A program made the translations under genes and the position numbers. The notes under the pieces were generated by a model, which was not told where the DNA came from, searched no databases, and worked only from the letters and a program-made list of their open reading frames with translations. DNA of 64,000 nt from Streptomyces dengpaensis. Lineage in GTDB: Bacteria; Actinomycetota; Actinomycetes; Streptomycetales; Streptomycetaceae. Within the stretch, counting starts at the first letter, position 1. Each line of letters begins with the position of its first letter. The stretch is from assembly GCF_002946835.1 (NCBI RefSeq), contig NZ_CP026652.1, positions 2,108,001 to 2,172,000 on the forward strand, in the 5' to 3' direction. Shown in pieces: positions 44,059-51,757 of this stretch.

Positions 44059-45271
44059 GGGGTTCGGTCGGGAATCCGTGGCTTCCTGTTTCTTCGCGCT
44101 GTGCCGGGATTGCTCCTGGTCTTACCGGCGCTCCGCAGGCCGATACCGCCAGTCCGGCGGCCGTCTTCACGTTGATCGCGGCGTTGATGTCCCGGTCGTG
44201 GACGGTGCCACAGGCGGTACAGGTCCATTCCCGGACGTTCAGGGGTTTGGGTCCGTCCTTGACGCCGCAGGTGGAGCAGGTCTGGGAGGTCGGCTCGAAC
44301 CGGCCGATCTTGACCAGGGTGCGGCCGTACCGTTCTGCTTTGTACTTCAGCATGCTGATGAACGATGACCATCCGGCGTCATGCACGGACTTGGCGAGCT
44401 TGGTGCGCGCCAGTCCTGCCACGGACAAGTTCTCCACGGCGATCCCTTGGTTCTCGGCGATCAGCTTTGTGGAGAGCTGGTGGTGGAACTCGCGGCGTGC
44501 GTCGGTGACCTTGGCGTGGGCGCGGGCGACCTTGAGGCGGGCCTTGGCGCGGTTCTTGCTTCCCTTCTGTTTGCGGGACAGTTCCCGCTGGGCCTTCTTC
44601 AGCTTCTTCTCCGCGCGTCGCAGGAAGCGCGGGGAGTTGATTTTCGTGCCGTCGGAGAGGACTGCAAAGTGGGTCAGGCCGAGGTCGATGCCGATGGTGC
44701 GGTCGGTTTCGGGCATCCGTGTCGCGTCGGCGGCGGGGTCGGTGTCGATGACGAAGGAGGCAAAGTACCGGCCGGACGCGTCCTTGATGACGGTGACGGA
44801 GCTGGGGGTGGCGGGCAGCGCGCGGGACCACTTCACCTTGACCGCGCCGATCTTCGGCAGGTTCAGACGGCCGCTGTCGGTGACGTTCCAGCGGGCGTTT
44901 GCGGTGAACCGGATCGACTGCCGGGCGTCCCTGCGGGACTTGAATTGGGGCGGGCCGATCCTGGGGCCCTTGCGGGTACCCTTGAGGGAGGCGAAGAAGT
45001 TCTTGTAGGCGGTCTCAGCGTCCCGCAGGGATTGCTGGAGGACGACGGCGGACACCTCCCCCAGCCAGGACCGTTCCGCTGTCCGCTTGGCCTCGGCAAT
45101 CAGGCGCGTGGACAGCTCCCCGGCCTTCGGGAACGGCTGCCCGGCCTGACGGGCCTCCTCGCGGGCGCGGACCGCGTCGTTGAACACCACCCGGGCGCAC
45201 CCGAACGCCCTGGCCAGCGCGGTGCGCTGACCGGCATTCGGGTAGATCCTGAAGGCGTACCGGAGCTGCAT
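44048..45271 (-). CDS. tnpB: TnpB RNA-guided endonuclease
   Basis: A 407-residue TnpB with an apparently complete active site: RuvC-I Asp D196 in TIGIDLGLTHF, RuvC-II Glu E280 in GIAVENLSVAGL, zinc finger C332/C335/C351/C354 (TCSTCG ... CTACG), and RuvC-III Asp D361 in VHDRDINAA. The N-terminal HTH/wedge begins MQLRYAFRIYPNAGQ. ATG 45271 is preferred over GTG 45280 because AGGGTGA lies 7-8 nt upstream. No frameshift is visible, so it may still be active. It lies between the broken hen1 and pnkp genes. Confidence 0.95.
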   Translation of the reverse strand: MQLRYAFRIYPNAGQRTALARAFGCARVVFNDAVRAREEARQAGQPFPKAGELSTRLIAEAKRTAERSWLGEVSAVVLQQSLRDAETAYKNFFASLKGTRKGPRIGPPQFKSRRDARQSIRFTANARWNVTDSGRLNLPKIGAVKVKWSRALPATPSSVTVIKDASGRYFASFVIDTDPAADATRMPETDRTIGIDLGLTHFAVLSDGTKINSPRFLRRAEKKLKKAQRELSRKQKGSKNRAKARLKVARAHAKVTDARREFHHQLSTKLIAENQGIAVENLSVAGLARTKLAKSVHDAGWSSFISMLKYKAERYGRTLVKIGRFEPTSQTCSTCGVKDGPKPLNVREWTCTACGTVHDRDINAAINVKTAAGLAVSACGAPVRPGAIPAQREETGSHGFPTEPRAA

Positions 45272-45276
45272 GACGA

Positions 45277-46800
45277 TCACCCTAGAAAGCTCGAACGCCC
45301 ACTGTCACCGGGAACATGTGCACGAGATGTCACCGGCGCCGTGTACTGTCCGGCTCCGCCGGAACAACACCGCGACGCTCCGCGTCGCCCCGACGAGATT
45401 CGCTTCACCCTCGGCCTGAAGGGTCGGAGCACTGCGAATGAATCCCGGTAGCGCTCGGCGACCTGCCGGGCCCAAGCGCGGAACTCTTCCCGCGTCCACT
45501 CGAAGCGGTGGTCGCCGTGCCGGGAGTGCCCGGCCGGGAGGGTCTCCCAGCGGACGTTGTACTCGACGTTCGGTGTCGTCACGAGGACGGTCCTGGGGCG
45601 CGCGGAGCCGAACACCGCGTACTCCAGGGCCGGCAGCCGGGGCAGGTCGAGGTGCTCGATGACCTCGCTGAGCACGGCGGCGTCGTACCCCTTGAGGCGG
45701 TCGTCGGTGTAAGCGAGCGAGCCCTGGAAGAGCCGCACGCGCGCAGCCTGCCGCTCGCCCATCCGCTCGAGCTTGAGCCGCCGCGACGCGATGGTGAGCG
45801 CGCGTATCGACACGTCGACGCCGACGATCTCGGTGAACCGCGGGTCCTTGAGCAGCGCCTGCACCAACTGGCCCTGTCCGCAGCCGAGATCGAGGACGCG
45901 GCCGGCGCCGGACGCGTGCAGCGCGGCGAGGATCGCGTCCCGCCTCCGCACGGCGAGCGGCACCGGCTTCTCCTCCGTGTCGGTCTCCTCGTCGACCGCG
46001 TTGTCGATCTCCTCGACCTCGGTGTCGTCGGCCTCGGCAAGCCGTACGAGTTCGAGCCGCTCCATGGCCTGCCGGGTCAGCGACCAGCGGCGCGAGAGAT
46101 ACCGGCTGGTGATCAGCTTCTGCTCCGGGTGGTCCGCCAGCCAGCCCTCGCCCGCCCTCAGCAGCTTGTCGACCTCGTCGGACGACACCCAGTAGTGCTT
46201 GGCGTCGTCGAGCACCGGGAGCAGCACGTACAGGTGGCGCAGGGCCTCGGCGAGCGTCAGCCGCTCCGCTTCGATTTCCAGGCGTACGTAACGGGAGTCG
46301 CCCCACTCGGGGAACCGCGCGTCCAGGGCCACGGCCTCGGCCGTCACCGCCCATCCCAGCGGCTCGAAGAGCTGCCGTACGAGGTCGGCGCCGCCTCGCG
46401 CGGGCAGCGCGGGCACCTCGATCCTGAGGGGCCGCGGCCGCGCGGGCAGGTCGGGCTTAGCGGCGCACTGCCCCCTCATCGCGCTGGAGAACACAGCGCT
46501 CAGCGCCACGGCGAGCAGGGACGAGGCCGCGTACGGCCGGTCATTGACGTACTGCGCGAGCGCGGCGTCGGGTGCGCCACCGCGCCCCTTGCCCTTGCCA
46601 CGCCGGACCAGCGCCACCGCGTCGACCTCGAGCAGCAACGCGGCCGTGCACCGCCCGACGGACGCCTCCGGGTAGAGGACGTGCGCCGTGCCGTAGGAGG
46701 TCGAGAACGCCTGCGATTTATCGGGATGCTTGTGCAGCAGAAAGCCGAGGTCGGTCGCGGGGCGCTCTGGAGTACCGGTGGTACTGATCGTAAGGAACAC
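45277..46800 (-). CDS. hen1: Hen1 3'-terminal RNA ribose 2'-O-methyltransferase with replaced C-terminus
   Basis: Bacterial Hen1 methylates the 2'-OH at a break before Pnkp repairs it. The N-terminal Hen1-L domain (residues 1 to about 245) is followed by the methyltransferase (SAM motif RVLDLGCGQGQLV, metal site E379, E382, H383 in SEVIEHL and H431 in RHGDHRFEW). After about residue 452 (VAERY) the sequence leaves the family and becomes Arg/Ser-rich, coded by the TnpB element's left end. The catalytic centre is intact, so it might fold, but its partner Pnkp is destroyed. Start ATG 46800. Confidence 0.88.
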   Translation of the reverse strand: MFLTISTTGTPERPATDLGFLLHKHPDKSQAFSTSYGTAHVLYPEASVGRCTAALLLEVDAVALVRRGKGKGRGGAPDAALAQYVNDRPYAASSLLAVALSAVFSSAMRGQCAAKPDLPARPRPLRIEVPALPARGGADLVRQLFEPLGWAVTAEAVALDARFPEWGDSRYVRLEIEAERLTLAEALRHLYVLLPVLDDAKHYWVSSDEVDKLLRAGEGWLADHPEQKLITSRYLSRRWSLTRQAMERLELVRLAEADDTEVEEIDNAVDEETDTEEKPVPLAVRRRDAILAALHASGAGRVLDLGCGQGQLVQALLKDPRFTEIVGVDVSIRALTIASRRLKLERMGERQAARVRLFQGSLAYTDDRLKGYDAAVLSEVIEHLDLPRLPALEYAVFGSARPRTVLVTTPNVEYNVRWETLPAGHSRHGDHRFEWTREEFRAWARQVAERYRDSFAVLRPFRPRVKRISSGRRGASRCCSGGAGQYTAPVTSRAHVPGDSGRSSFLG

Positions 46801-47067
46801 GGTGGGTCTGCCTCGAAACGTCTGCTGAGCTGCGGAAACGTGGGGCGCGCGGGCTGCTTCGGCGCGCCTGCACAGCGTACGGCGAGCGCGGCGGACAGGC
46901 TCGGGAATTATCCCGCGGCCCCGTTCTCCCGCACGGGTCTCAGGAAGGCAGGTACGCGAGCCGAACGTCGAACGGCGCGTGCCTGCCGAAGGCCTGCCTG
47001 TTCCGGGTTACGGGTGCGCCAGCGGTTCACGGTGGGGCGGTAGTTGCGGCCGATGCATGATGGATGC

Positions 47068-47991
47068 ATGGATCTTCGAGTCTTCACAGAACCGCAGCAA
47101 GGAGCGACCTACGAGACGCTGCTCCGCGTCGCCAAGGCCGCTGAAGACCTTCATTACGGAGCCTTTTTCCGCTCGGACCACTACTTGCACATGGGATCCG
47201 TCAGCGGCCTCCCCGGGCCCACCGACGCATGGATCACGCTGGCCGGTCTCGCCCGTGAGACCAGCCGGATCCGCCTCGGCACCCTGATGACCGCCGGGAC
47301 CTTCCGGCTGCCCGGCGTCCTCGCGATCCAGGTCGCGCAGGTCGACCAGATGTCGGGCGGGCGTGTCGAGCTCGGTCTTGGGTCCGGCTGGTACGAGGCC
47401 GAGCACGAGGCGTACGGCATTCCCTTCCCGAAGGAGAAGTTCGGGCGGCTCGAAGAACAGCTCGCCGTCGTCACCGGCCTGTGGGGCACGCCGGTCGGCG
47501 AGCGGTTCACCTTCGACGGGAAGTACTACCGGCTCAAGGACTCGCCCGCACTGCCGAAGCCCGCGCAGTCGAAGGTGCCCGTGCTCATCGGTGGCCATGG
47601 AGCCAAGCGGACCCCGGCGCTCGCGGCGCGGTTCGCCGACGAGTTCAACATCCCCTTCGCCTCCGTCGCGGACACGGAGCAGCAATTCGCCCGGGTGCGC
47701 ACGGCGGCCGAGCAGGCCGGACGCAAGGCCGACGCGTTGGTGTACTCCAACGCGCTCGTGGCCTGCGTCGGGAAGGACGACGCCGAGGTCAAGCGGCGGG
47801 CCGACGCCATTGGGCGTGATGTCGACGAGCTGAAGGCGAACGGTCTCGCGGGCTCCCCCGCGGAGGTCGTCGAGCGGATCGCCCAGTACGAGTCCGTCGG
47901 ATCACAGCGCATGTATCTCCAGATGCTGGACCTTGATGACCTGGATCACCTGGAGCTGATCGCGTCCGAGGTGATGCCTCAGCTCGGATAA
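47068..47991 (+). CDS. LLM-class F420-dependent oxidoreductase
   Basis: A 307-residue luciferase-like TIM barrel that probably uses coenzyme F420. It starts MDLRVFTEPQQGATYETLL and shows GAFFRSDHYLHMGSV, TSRIRLGTLMTAGTFRLPGV, GGRVELGLGSGWYEAEHEAYG and VPVLIGGHGAKRTPALAARF, all typical of the group. ATG 47068 is preferred by homology; several ATGs lie within 30 bp upstream in a GATGCATG repeat. The substrate is unknown and no partner gene is adjacent. The gap 46801-47067 before it shows no gene and no clear promoter. Confidence 0.88.
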   Translation: MDLRVFTEPQQGATYETLLRVAKAAEDLHYGAFFRSDHYLHMGSVSGLPGPTDAWITLAGLARETSRIRLGTLMTAGTFRLPGVLAIQVAQVDQMSGGRVELGLGSGWYEAEHEAYGIPFPKEKFGRLEEQLAVVTGLWGTPVGERFTFDGKYYRLKDSPALPKPAQSKVPVLIGGHGAKRTPALAARFADEFNIPFASVADTEQQFARVRTAAEQAGRKADALVYSNALVACVGKDDAEVKRRADAIGRDVDELKANGLAGSPAEVVERIAQYESVGSQRMYLQMLDLDDLDHLELIASEVMPQLG

Positions 47992-48093
47992 CGGACCGGC
48001 AAGTCCGAGCTCGGTCAAAGGCCCGCGCCTCGGTCAACTCCGTTCGCCCGCAGCCGCTTCCGCTCGGGGGCTTCCGTCCCCGGCCGGGGGCGT

Positions 48094-48603
48094 TCACGGC
48101 TGAGGGCTTCGCCCCCGGACCCCCTTGTCGGCCTGAACGGCCTCGTCCTCACATGCCGGACGGGCCAGGAGATTCAGGCGTCTCAGCATCTCCACGACCC
48201 TGTCGCGGGACTCGTCCGCCGCGTCGATGCCCTCCATGCACTGCCAGTACGTGCCCTCGTCGTCCGCCGCGCAGGCGATGCCGACGAGGGCTATGCCGAC
48301 CTCGCCGAGGAGAGCGCCGAGGCAGAGGAGTGCCTCGCGGGCGTCGCCCAACTCGGTGAGCTTGGCGGCACGTAAGGCGCCGACGTCGAGGGCGGGGGCG
48401 TCGAGGACGCCGCAGCCCCGGCCGGCCAGCTCGGTCAGGCCGAGGGCCTCGCCCCGGAGTTCAGGCGGCCCGGAGACGGCGAAACGGCTGCCTATCGCCT
48501 GGGCCAGGGCCTGCGCCTGCCACGCTTCCGCCATCACCTCCGGGGTGTCGCCGCTCTCCGCCAGGGCACGCCTGCTCGCCACGATGAGCCGCACTGCGTC
48601 CAT
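48094..48603 (-). CDS. conserved Streptomyces protein of unknown function (DUF6099-like)
   Basis: A 169-residue, largely helical, Ala/Leu-rich protein without recognised catalytic motifs (MDAVRLIVASRRALAESG; EAWQAQALAQAIGSRFAVSG). I recall similar proteins as DUF6099 but cannot confirm this. GGGGG stands before ATG 48603; the frame is open to 48768 but the extension is Arg/Phe-rich and lies in a leader-like region. It is a single gene between the LLM oxidoreductase and the MazG gene. Function unknown. Confidence 0.7.
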   Translation of the reverse strand: MDAVRLIVASRRALAESGDTPEVMAEAWQAQALAQAIGSRFAVSGPPELRGEALGLTELAGRGCGVLDAPALDVGALRAAKLTELGDAREALLCLGALLGEVGIALVGIACAADDEGTYWQCMEGIDAADESRDRVVEMLRRLNLLARPACEDEAVQADKGVRGRSPQP

Positions 48604-48891
48604 GCGCTGCCCCCGTCTGTCCCGACGCGCTTGTCGCACGTCCGCCCGAACTCCCTTGTCCACTACCCAGAGTGAAGGTCCGTGGGACGAAAAGCCAGAG
48701 GAAGCCCGAAATCTGTGGACACGGAATTGAATGTGGATAGCAAACTGACTCCGGAGAGTGACGAGCATCAGCCCGTCGATCGTGGGTCGGGGGTTCCGTT
48801 GACCGGGAGCCCGCTGATCAGGCGCCCCCGCCGATCGCCTCCTCCCGCCGACCGGACGACCCCCGCGCCCGATGGCGGGCCCCGGTCACCG

Positions 48892-49224
48892 TCACGGCCC
48901 CTCCGGCACCGGGAACCTCCGCTCGTTCCGGTCGATCTTCGCGTCGAGCGCCGCGAGCGGGTCGATGCCGAGCACCTCGCACAGTTGGAGCAGATACGCC
49001 AGGACGTCAGCGACCTCGTCGGTGACGCGGTGGGCGGTGTCCGCGTGGTCCATGACCCGGGCCGACTCCTCCGGCGTCAACCACTGGAAGATCTCGACCA
49101 GTTCGGACGCCTCCACGCTCAGCGCGGCGACCAGGTTCTTGGGGGTGTGGTACGGCTGCCAGTTCCGCGCGGCCGCGAACTCGGCCAGCCTGCGCTGCAG
49201 CTTCGCTACGTCCAGTTCTGTCAC
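48892..49224 (-). CDS. MazG-like nucleotide pyrophosphohydrolase
   Basis: A 110-residue all-alpha NTP pyrophosphatase (dCTPase/RS21-C6 type) that hydrolyses non-canonical or excess dNTPs to monophosphates. The metal-binding helices are visible as LSVEASELVEIFQWL (ExxE) and VTDEVADVLAYLLQL (ExxD). Its start overlaps the stop of the upstream ATPase gene (ATGA, 49221-49224), so both are made together. It may be housekeeping nucleotide cleaning. Confidence 0.92.
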   Translation of the reverse strand: MTELDVAKLQRRLAEFAAARNWQPYHTPKNLVAALSVEASELVEIFQWLTPEESARVMDHADTAHRVTDEVADVLAYLLQLCEVLGIDPLAALDAKIDRNERRFPVPEGP

Positions 49225-50414
49225 GGCTCAAGGTTTACCACCGTGACGCCGGCGACCCCGAAGGCCCAGGAGGCGTCGGTCGCCGTGCCCACCAGTCTGA
49301 TGTGCCCGCGTTCGCACATCCGCGACGCCAGCCGCACCAGCTCCGCCGCCTGCCGGGCGTCCAGGCAGCGGTCGAAGCCGTCGGCCAGGACCGTCAGCGT
49401 CTGGAGGGCCGCGGGGACTTCGCCCGCCGGGTCGACCTCCAGCACGCCGGGCCCGGTCAGCAGGACCAGGGCCAGCGCGAGGTACCGCAACTCGCCGTCG
49501 CCGAGCAGCCCCAGGGGCGTACGGACACCGTCGCCGCGGTCGAGGAGCGCGCGGATCGTGCCGTCGCCGAGCGGCTCGGCGAGCACGTCCGTGACCGGGC
49601 CCGCGCATCCGGCCCGTACCGCCGCGACCAGGTGCGCGTAGCGGTGGCCGCACTCCGACCGGGTGCGCCAGAGCACTTCGGCGAGGTTGTCGCAGCCCCG
49701 CAGCAGCCGTCCCGAGCCGACCGGGGCCGGGGCGCGCATGCGCTGCGGGCCCGGATCGCAGGCGTAGACGGACCGCAGCGCGAGCACCATCTGCTCGGCG
49801 GCGGCGAGGACTTGGCGCTCGCCGTCGGTGCGGCCCGCGACGCGCAACGGCAGGAGCGCGGTGCCGAGGCGGTCGTCGGGGAGCGGTCCCCGGGTCACCG
49901 CGCACGAGCCCGCCGTGTGCCAGGCCGCCTGGACGACCGGGCGGCCCGGGTCGCGCAGCGCCGTCTCCAGCAGGGTCTGCCCGCCCGCCGTCAACCGCTC
50001 GCCGACGATGCGCAGTTCGGGCTCGGCCTGTACGGCGACATCGAGCCGCACGGGGCCCTCGGGGCCGTCGACCGTGCAGCCGATACGGAAGCCGCGTCTG
50101 CGCTGGGCGTCGGGCCGGGCCCGTTCCGGTACGCAGGTGACCGGGTCCGGGAACACCTCTCCGAGCTCGCCGCCGCTGCCGAGCCGCGCCAGCGCCTCGT
50201 ACGCCCGCAGGGCCACGGTCTTGCCGCTGCCGCTCGGGCCCGCGACGAGGGTCAGTGGTCCCAGCGGGAACCGGACGCGGCGGTGCGTGGCGAAGGCGGC
50301 GAGCCGCAGCTCGGTGACGCCCGGGCGGTCGGGGCGCGTCTCCGCCGCCGCGGGAGTCTGGGCCTGGGCGTGGGCCTGGGCCCGAGCGTGGGCCTCCAGG
50401 GATGACGCGGTCAT
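49221..50414 (-). CDS. RecF/SMC-like AAA ATPase of unknown role
   Basis: A 397-residue ATPase. Residues about 30-70 resemble the N-terminal strand and Walker A of RecF/AAA_21 proteins (LAAFATHRRVRFPLGPLTLVAGPSGSGKT). A signature-like LGDGELRYLALALVLL and the acidic VLEVDPAGEVP near the C-terminus could be the ABC signature and Walker B. The first 30 residues are an Ala/Gln/His repeat (HARAQAHAQAQ). It is translationally coupled to the MazG-like gene. Its target is unknown. Confidence 0.78.
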   Translation of the reverse strand: MTASSLEAHARAQAHAQAQTPAAAETRPDRPGVTELRLAAFATHRRVRFPLGPLTLVAGPSGSGKTVALRAYEALARLGSGGELGEVFPDPVTCVPERARPDAQRRRGFRIGCTVDGPEGPVRLDVAVQAEPELRIVGERLTAGGQTLLETALRDPGRPVVQAAWHTAGSCAVTRGPLPDDRLGTALLPLRVAGRTDGERQVLAAAEQMVLALRSVYACDPGPQRMRAPAPVGSGRLLRGCDNLAEVLWRTRSECGHRYAHLVAAVRAGCAGPVTDVLAEPLGDGTIRALLDRGDGVRTPLGLLGDGELRYLALALVLLTGPGVLEVDPAGEVPAALQTLTVLADGFDRCLDARQAAELVRLASRMCERGHIRLVGTATDASWAFGVAGVTVVNLEP

Positions 50415-50501
50415 ATGCGGACGGTAGGCCTCCGTCTGTCAGGCGAACCGTTCCACCCCCGTGTGCTTCCTACTAACGAGGGACCGGATCACCGGACCCC
50501 C

Positions 50502-50518
50502 GGGGCCCGTCAGGCCCC
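50502..50518 (-). terminator. hairpin downstream of the SepF-like gene
   Basis: GGGGCC-CGTCA-GGCCCC is a perfect 6-bp-stem hairpin 28 bp past the stop of the SepF-like gene and before the ATPase gene on the same strand. It probably ends the SepF-like transcript. Confidence 0.5.
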
Positions 50519-50545
50519 GACACACCCCGATCCCCCAGAGGCCCG

Positions 50546-50935
50546 TCAGACGCCGGGAACCCTCGCCCCCTCCATCAGCCCCCGCACCTCGGTCCCCGGC
50601 GGTGTCAGCAGGAAGACGTTCCGGTCCACCCGGTGCATACCGCTCGCGAGTCCGAAGACCACACCTGTGCTGAAGTCCAGTACCCGCTTGGCGACCTCGG
50701 TCTCCGCGCCGGTCAGGTCGAGGAGTACGGGGATGCCCGCCATCAGTGTCTCGGCGACCTCGCGGGCGTCCGCGAAGACGTTGACCCGCAGGACCACGAA
50801 TCGGCGGCGGGCCTCCGTCTCGGCCTTGGGTATCGACCGGTGGCCGACCGCCGACGGCCAGGCGTCCCGGCCCCGCAACGGAACGACCTGGGCGAGCCCC
50901 TCCCACTGTTCGTCGGTGACGTCGTGGCTGCTCAC
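50546..50935 (-). CDS. SepF-like cell division protein
   Basis: A 129-residue protein ending in a SepF/YlmF-type domain: RRFVVLRVNVFADAREVAETL, GIPVLLDLTGAETEVAKRVLDFSTGVVFGL and a final HRVDRNVFLLTPPGTEV. Classical SepF anchors FtsZ; Streptomyces has extra SepF-like paralogues away from the division cluster, and this one, alone in another setting and with a short N-terminus, looks like such a paralogue. GTG 50935 is chosen (GGTGGGCGGG upstream); ATG 51031 would add 32 poorly conserved residues. Confidence 0.85.
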   Translation of the reverse strand: MSSHDVTDEQWEGLAQVVPLRGRDAWPSAVGHRSIPKAETEARRRFVVLRVNVFADAREVAETLMAGIPVLLDLTGAETEVAKRVLDFSTGVVFGLASGMHRVDRNVFLLTPPGTEVRGLMEGARVPGV

Positions 50936-51161
50936 TGGCCCGCCCACCCGAAACCCACCGCCACCCTTGAACGAGGCGCTGCGCGCCGCACCTCTTTCTG
51001 CTGGCTCGCACTCAGTATCTGCACCGGGCAATTCTTACGCATGGTCACCCGTCCGGCCCAACAGCGACACGGTCCGCGACGCGGCCGCGTGGACGACGGC
51101 TGCGGCAAACTGCCCATAGAAGTCCAAATCGACCCACCGCACAGAGCAATCGAGGCCCCGC

Positions 51162-51581
51162 ATGAGCCTGAGCATCCGCAACCAGCTCCCCGGCACCGTC
51201 GACTCCGTCACTCCGGGCGAGGTGATGGCGACGGTGAAGGTCCGTCTTGAGGGCGGCCAGGAGATCACGGCGGCCATCACCCAGGAGGCCGTCGAGGACC
51301 TGGGACTGGCTCAGGGGTCCACGGTGCGGGCCCTGGTCAAGTCGACGGAGGTGTCCCTGGCCACCGGCCCGGTGAACGGGGTGAGTATCCGCAACCAACT
51401 GCCGGGCACGGTCACCGAAATCGTCACCGGCAGGGCCATGGCACAGGTCAAGGTCGCGGTCGCGGGCGCCGAGATGACCTCCGCGATCACGAAAGACGCG
51501 GTCGCGGAACTCGGCCTGGCCGCCGGTTCGTCCGTCGTGGCTCTCATCAAGTCCACCGAGGTGTCGTTGTCCAACGCGTGA
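51162..51581 (+). CDS. Mop/TOBE-domain molybdate-binding protein (ModG-like)
   Basis: A 139-residue protein made of two tandem Mop/TOBE domains, residues 3-68 and 74-139. Each begins SIRNQLPGTV and ends VxALxKSTEVSL, the molbindin pattern that binds oxyanions in oligomers. It probably stores or buffers molybdate in the cytoplasm. No mod transporter genes are adjacent. The two domains are about half identical, a clear internal duplication. Start ATG 51162 lacks a strong ribosome site. Confidence 0.92.
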   Translation: MSLSIRNQLPGTVDSVTPGEVMATVKVRLEGGQEITAAITQEAVEDLGLAQGSTVRALVKSTEVSLATGPVNGVSIRNQLPGTVTEIVTGRAMAQVKVAVAGAEMTSAITKDAVAELGLAAGSSVVALIKSTEVSLSNA

Positions 51582-51670
51582 CGCGCGGGACGGGGCGCCC
51601 GCGCGGCGGCACTTGGCCGCGGTGCCCGCCCGGTGGCAGGTTCGCCCTCCGCCGGGCGGGCGTCCGTATC

Positions 51671-51715
51671 CGCGTACGGGCCATCCGCGTACGGGCCATC
51701 CGCGTACGGACCGTA
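51671..51715 (+). repeat. 15-bp tandem repeat between the Mop gene and a convergent membrane gene
   Basis: CGCGTACGGGCCATC is repeated exactly at 51671-51685 and 51686-51700, with a third diverged copy (CGCGTACGGACCGTA) after it. The units lie in the 176-bp convergent gap. Each CGCGTACG is itself near-palindromic. Confidence 0.75.
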
Positions 51716-51757
51716 TCCGCGTACCGGCGCGCAGGGTTTACGCGTCTCAGGGGTGCC

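Larger units (their letters stand above)
43987..45445 (-). mobile_element. TnpB-only insertion sequence (IS200/IS605 superfamily, IS1341-like)
   Basis: The right end is clear: minus-strand GAGCAAGTCAA ends at 43987, preceded by an 8-bp-stem hairpin (CTCGGGCT/AGCCCGAG, 43998-44015) and a second hairpin (44042-44058). The left end is placed near 45440-45445, where hen1 homology stops. A foldback bounded by ATTCGC (45398-45403) and GCGAAT (45434-45439), then two GC hairpins (GGCGACGC-type and TCCGGC-type, 45346-45390), lie upstream of tnpB. There is no TnpA (Y1) gene. Left boundary uncertain by about 10-40 bp. Confidence 0.82.
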
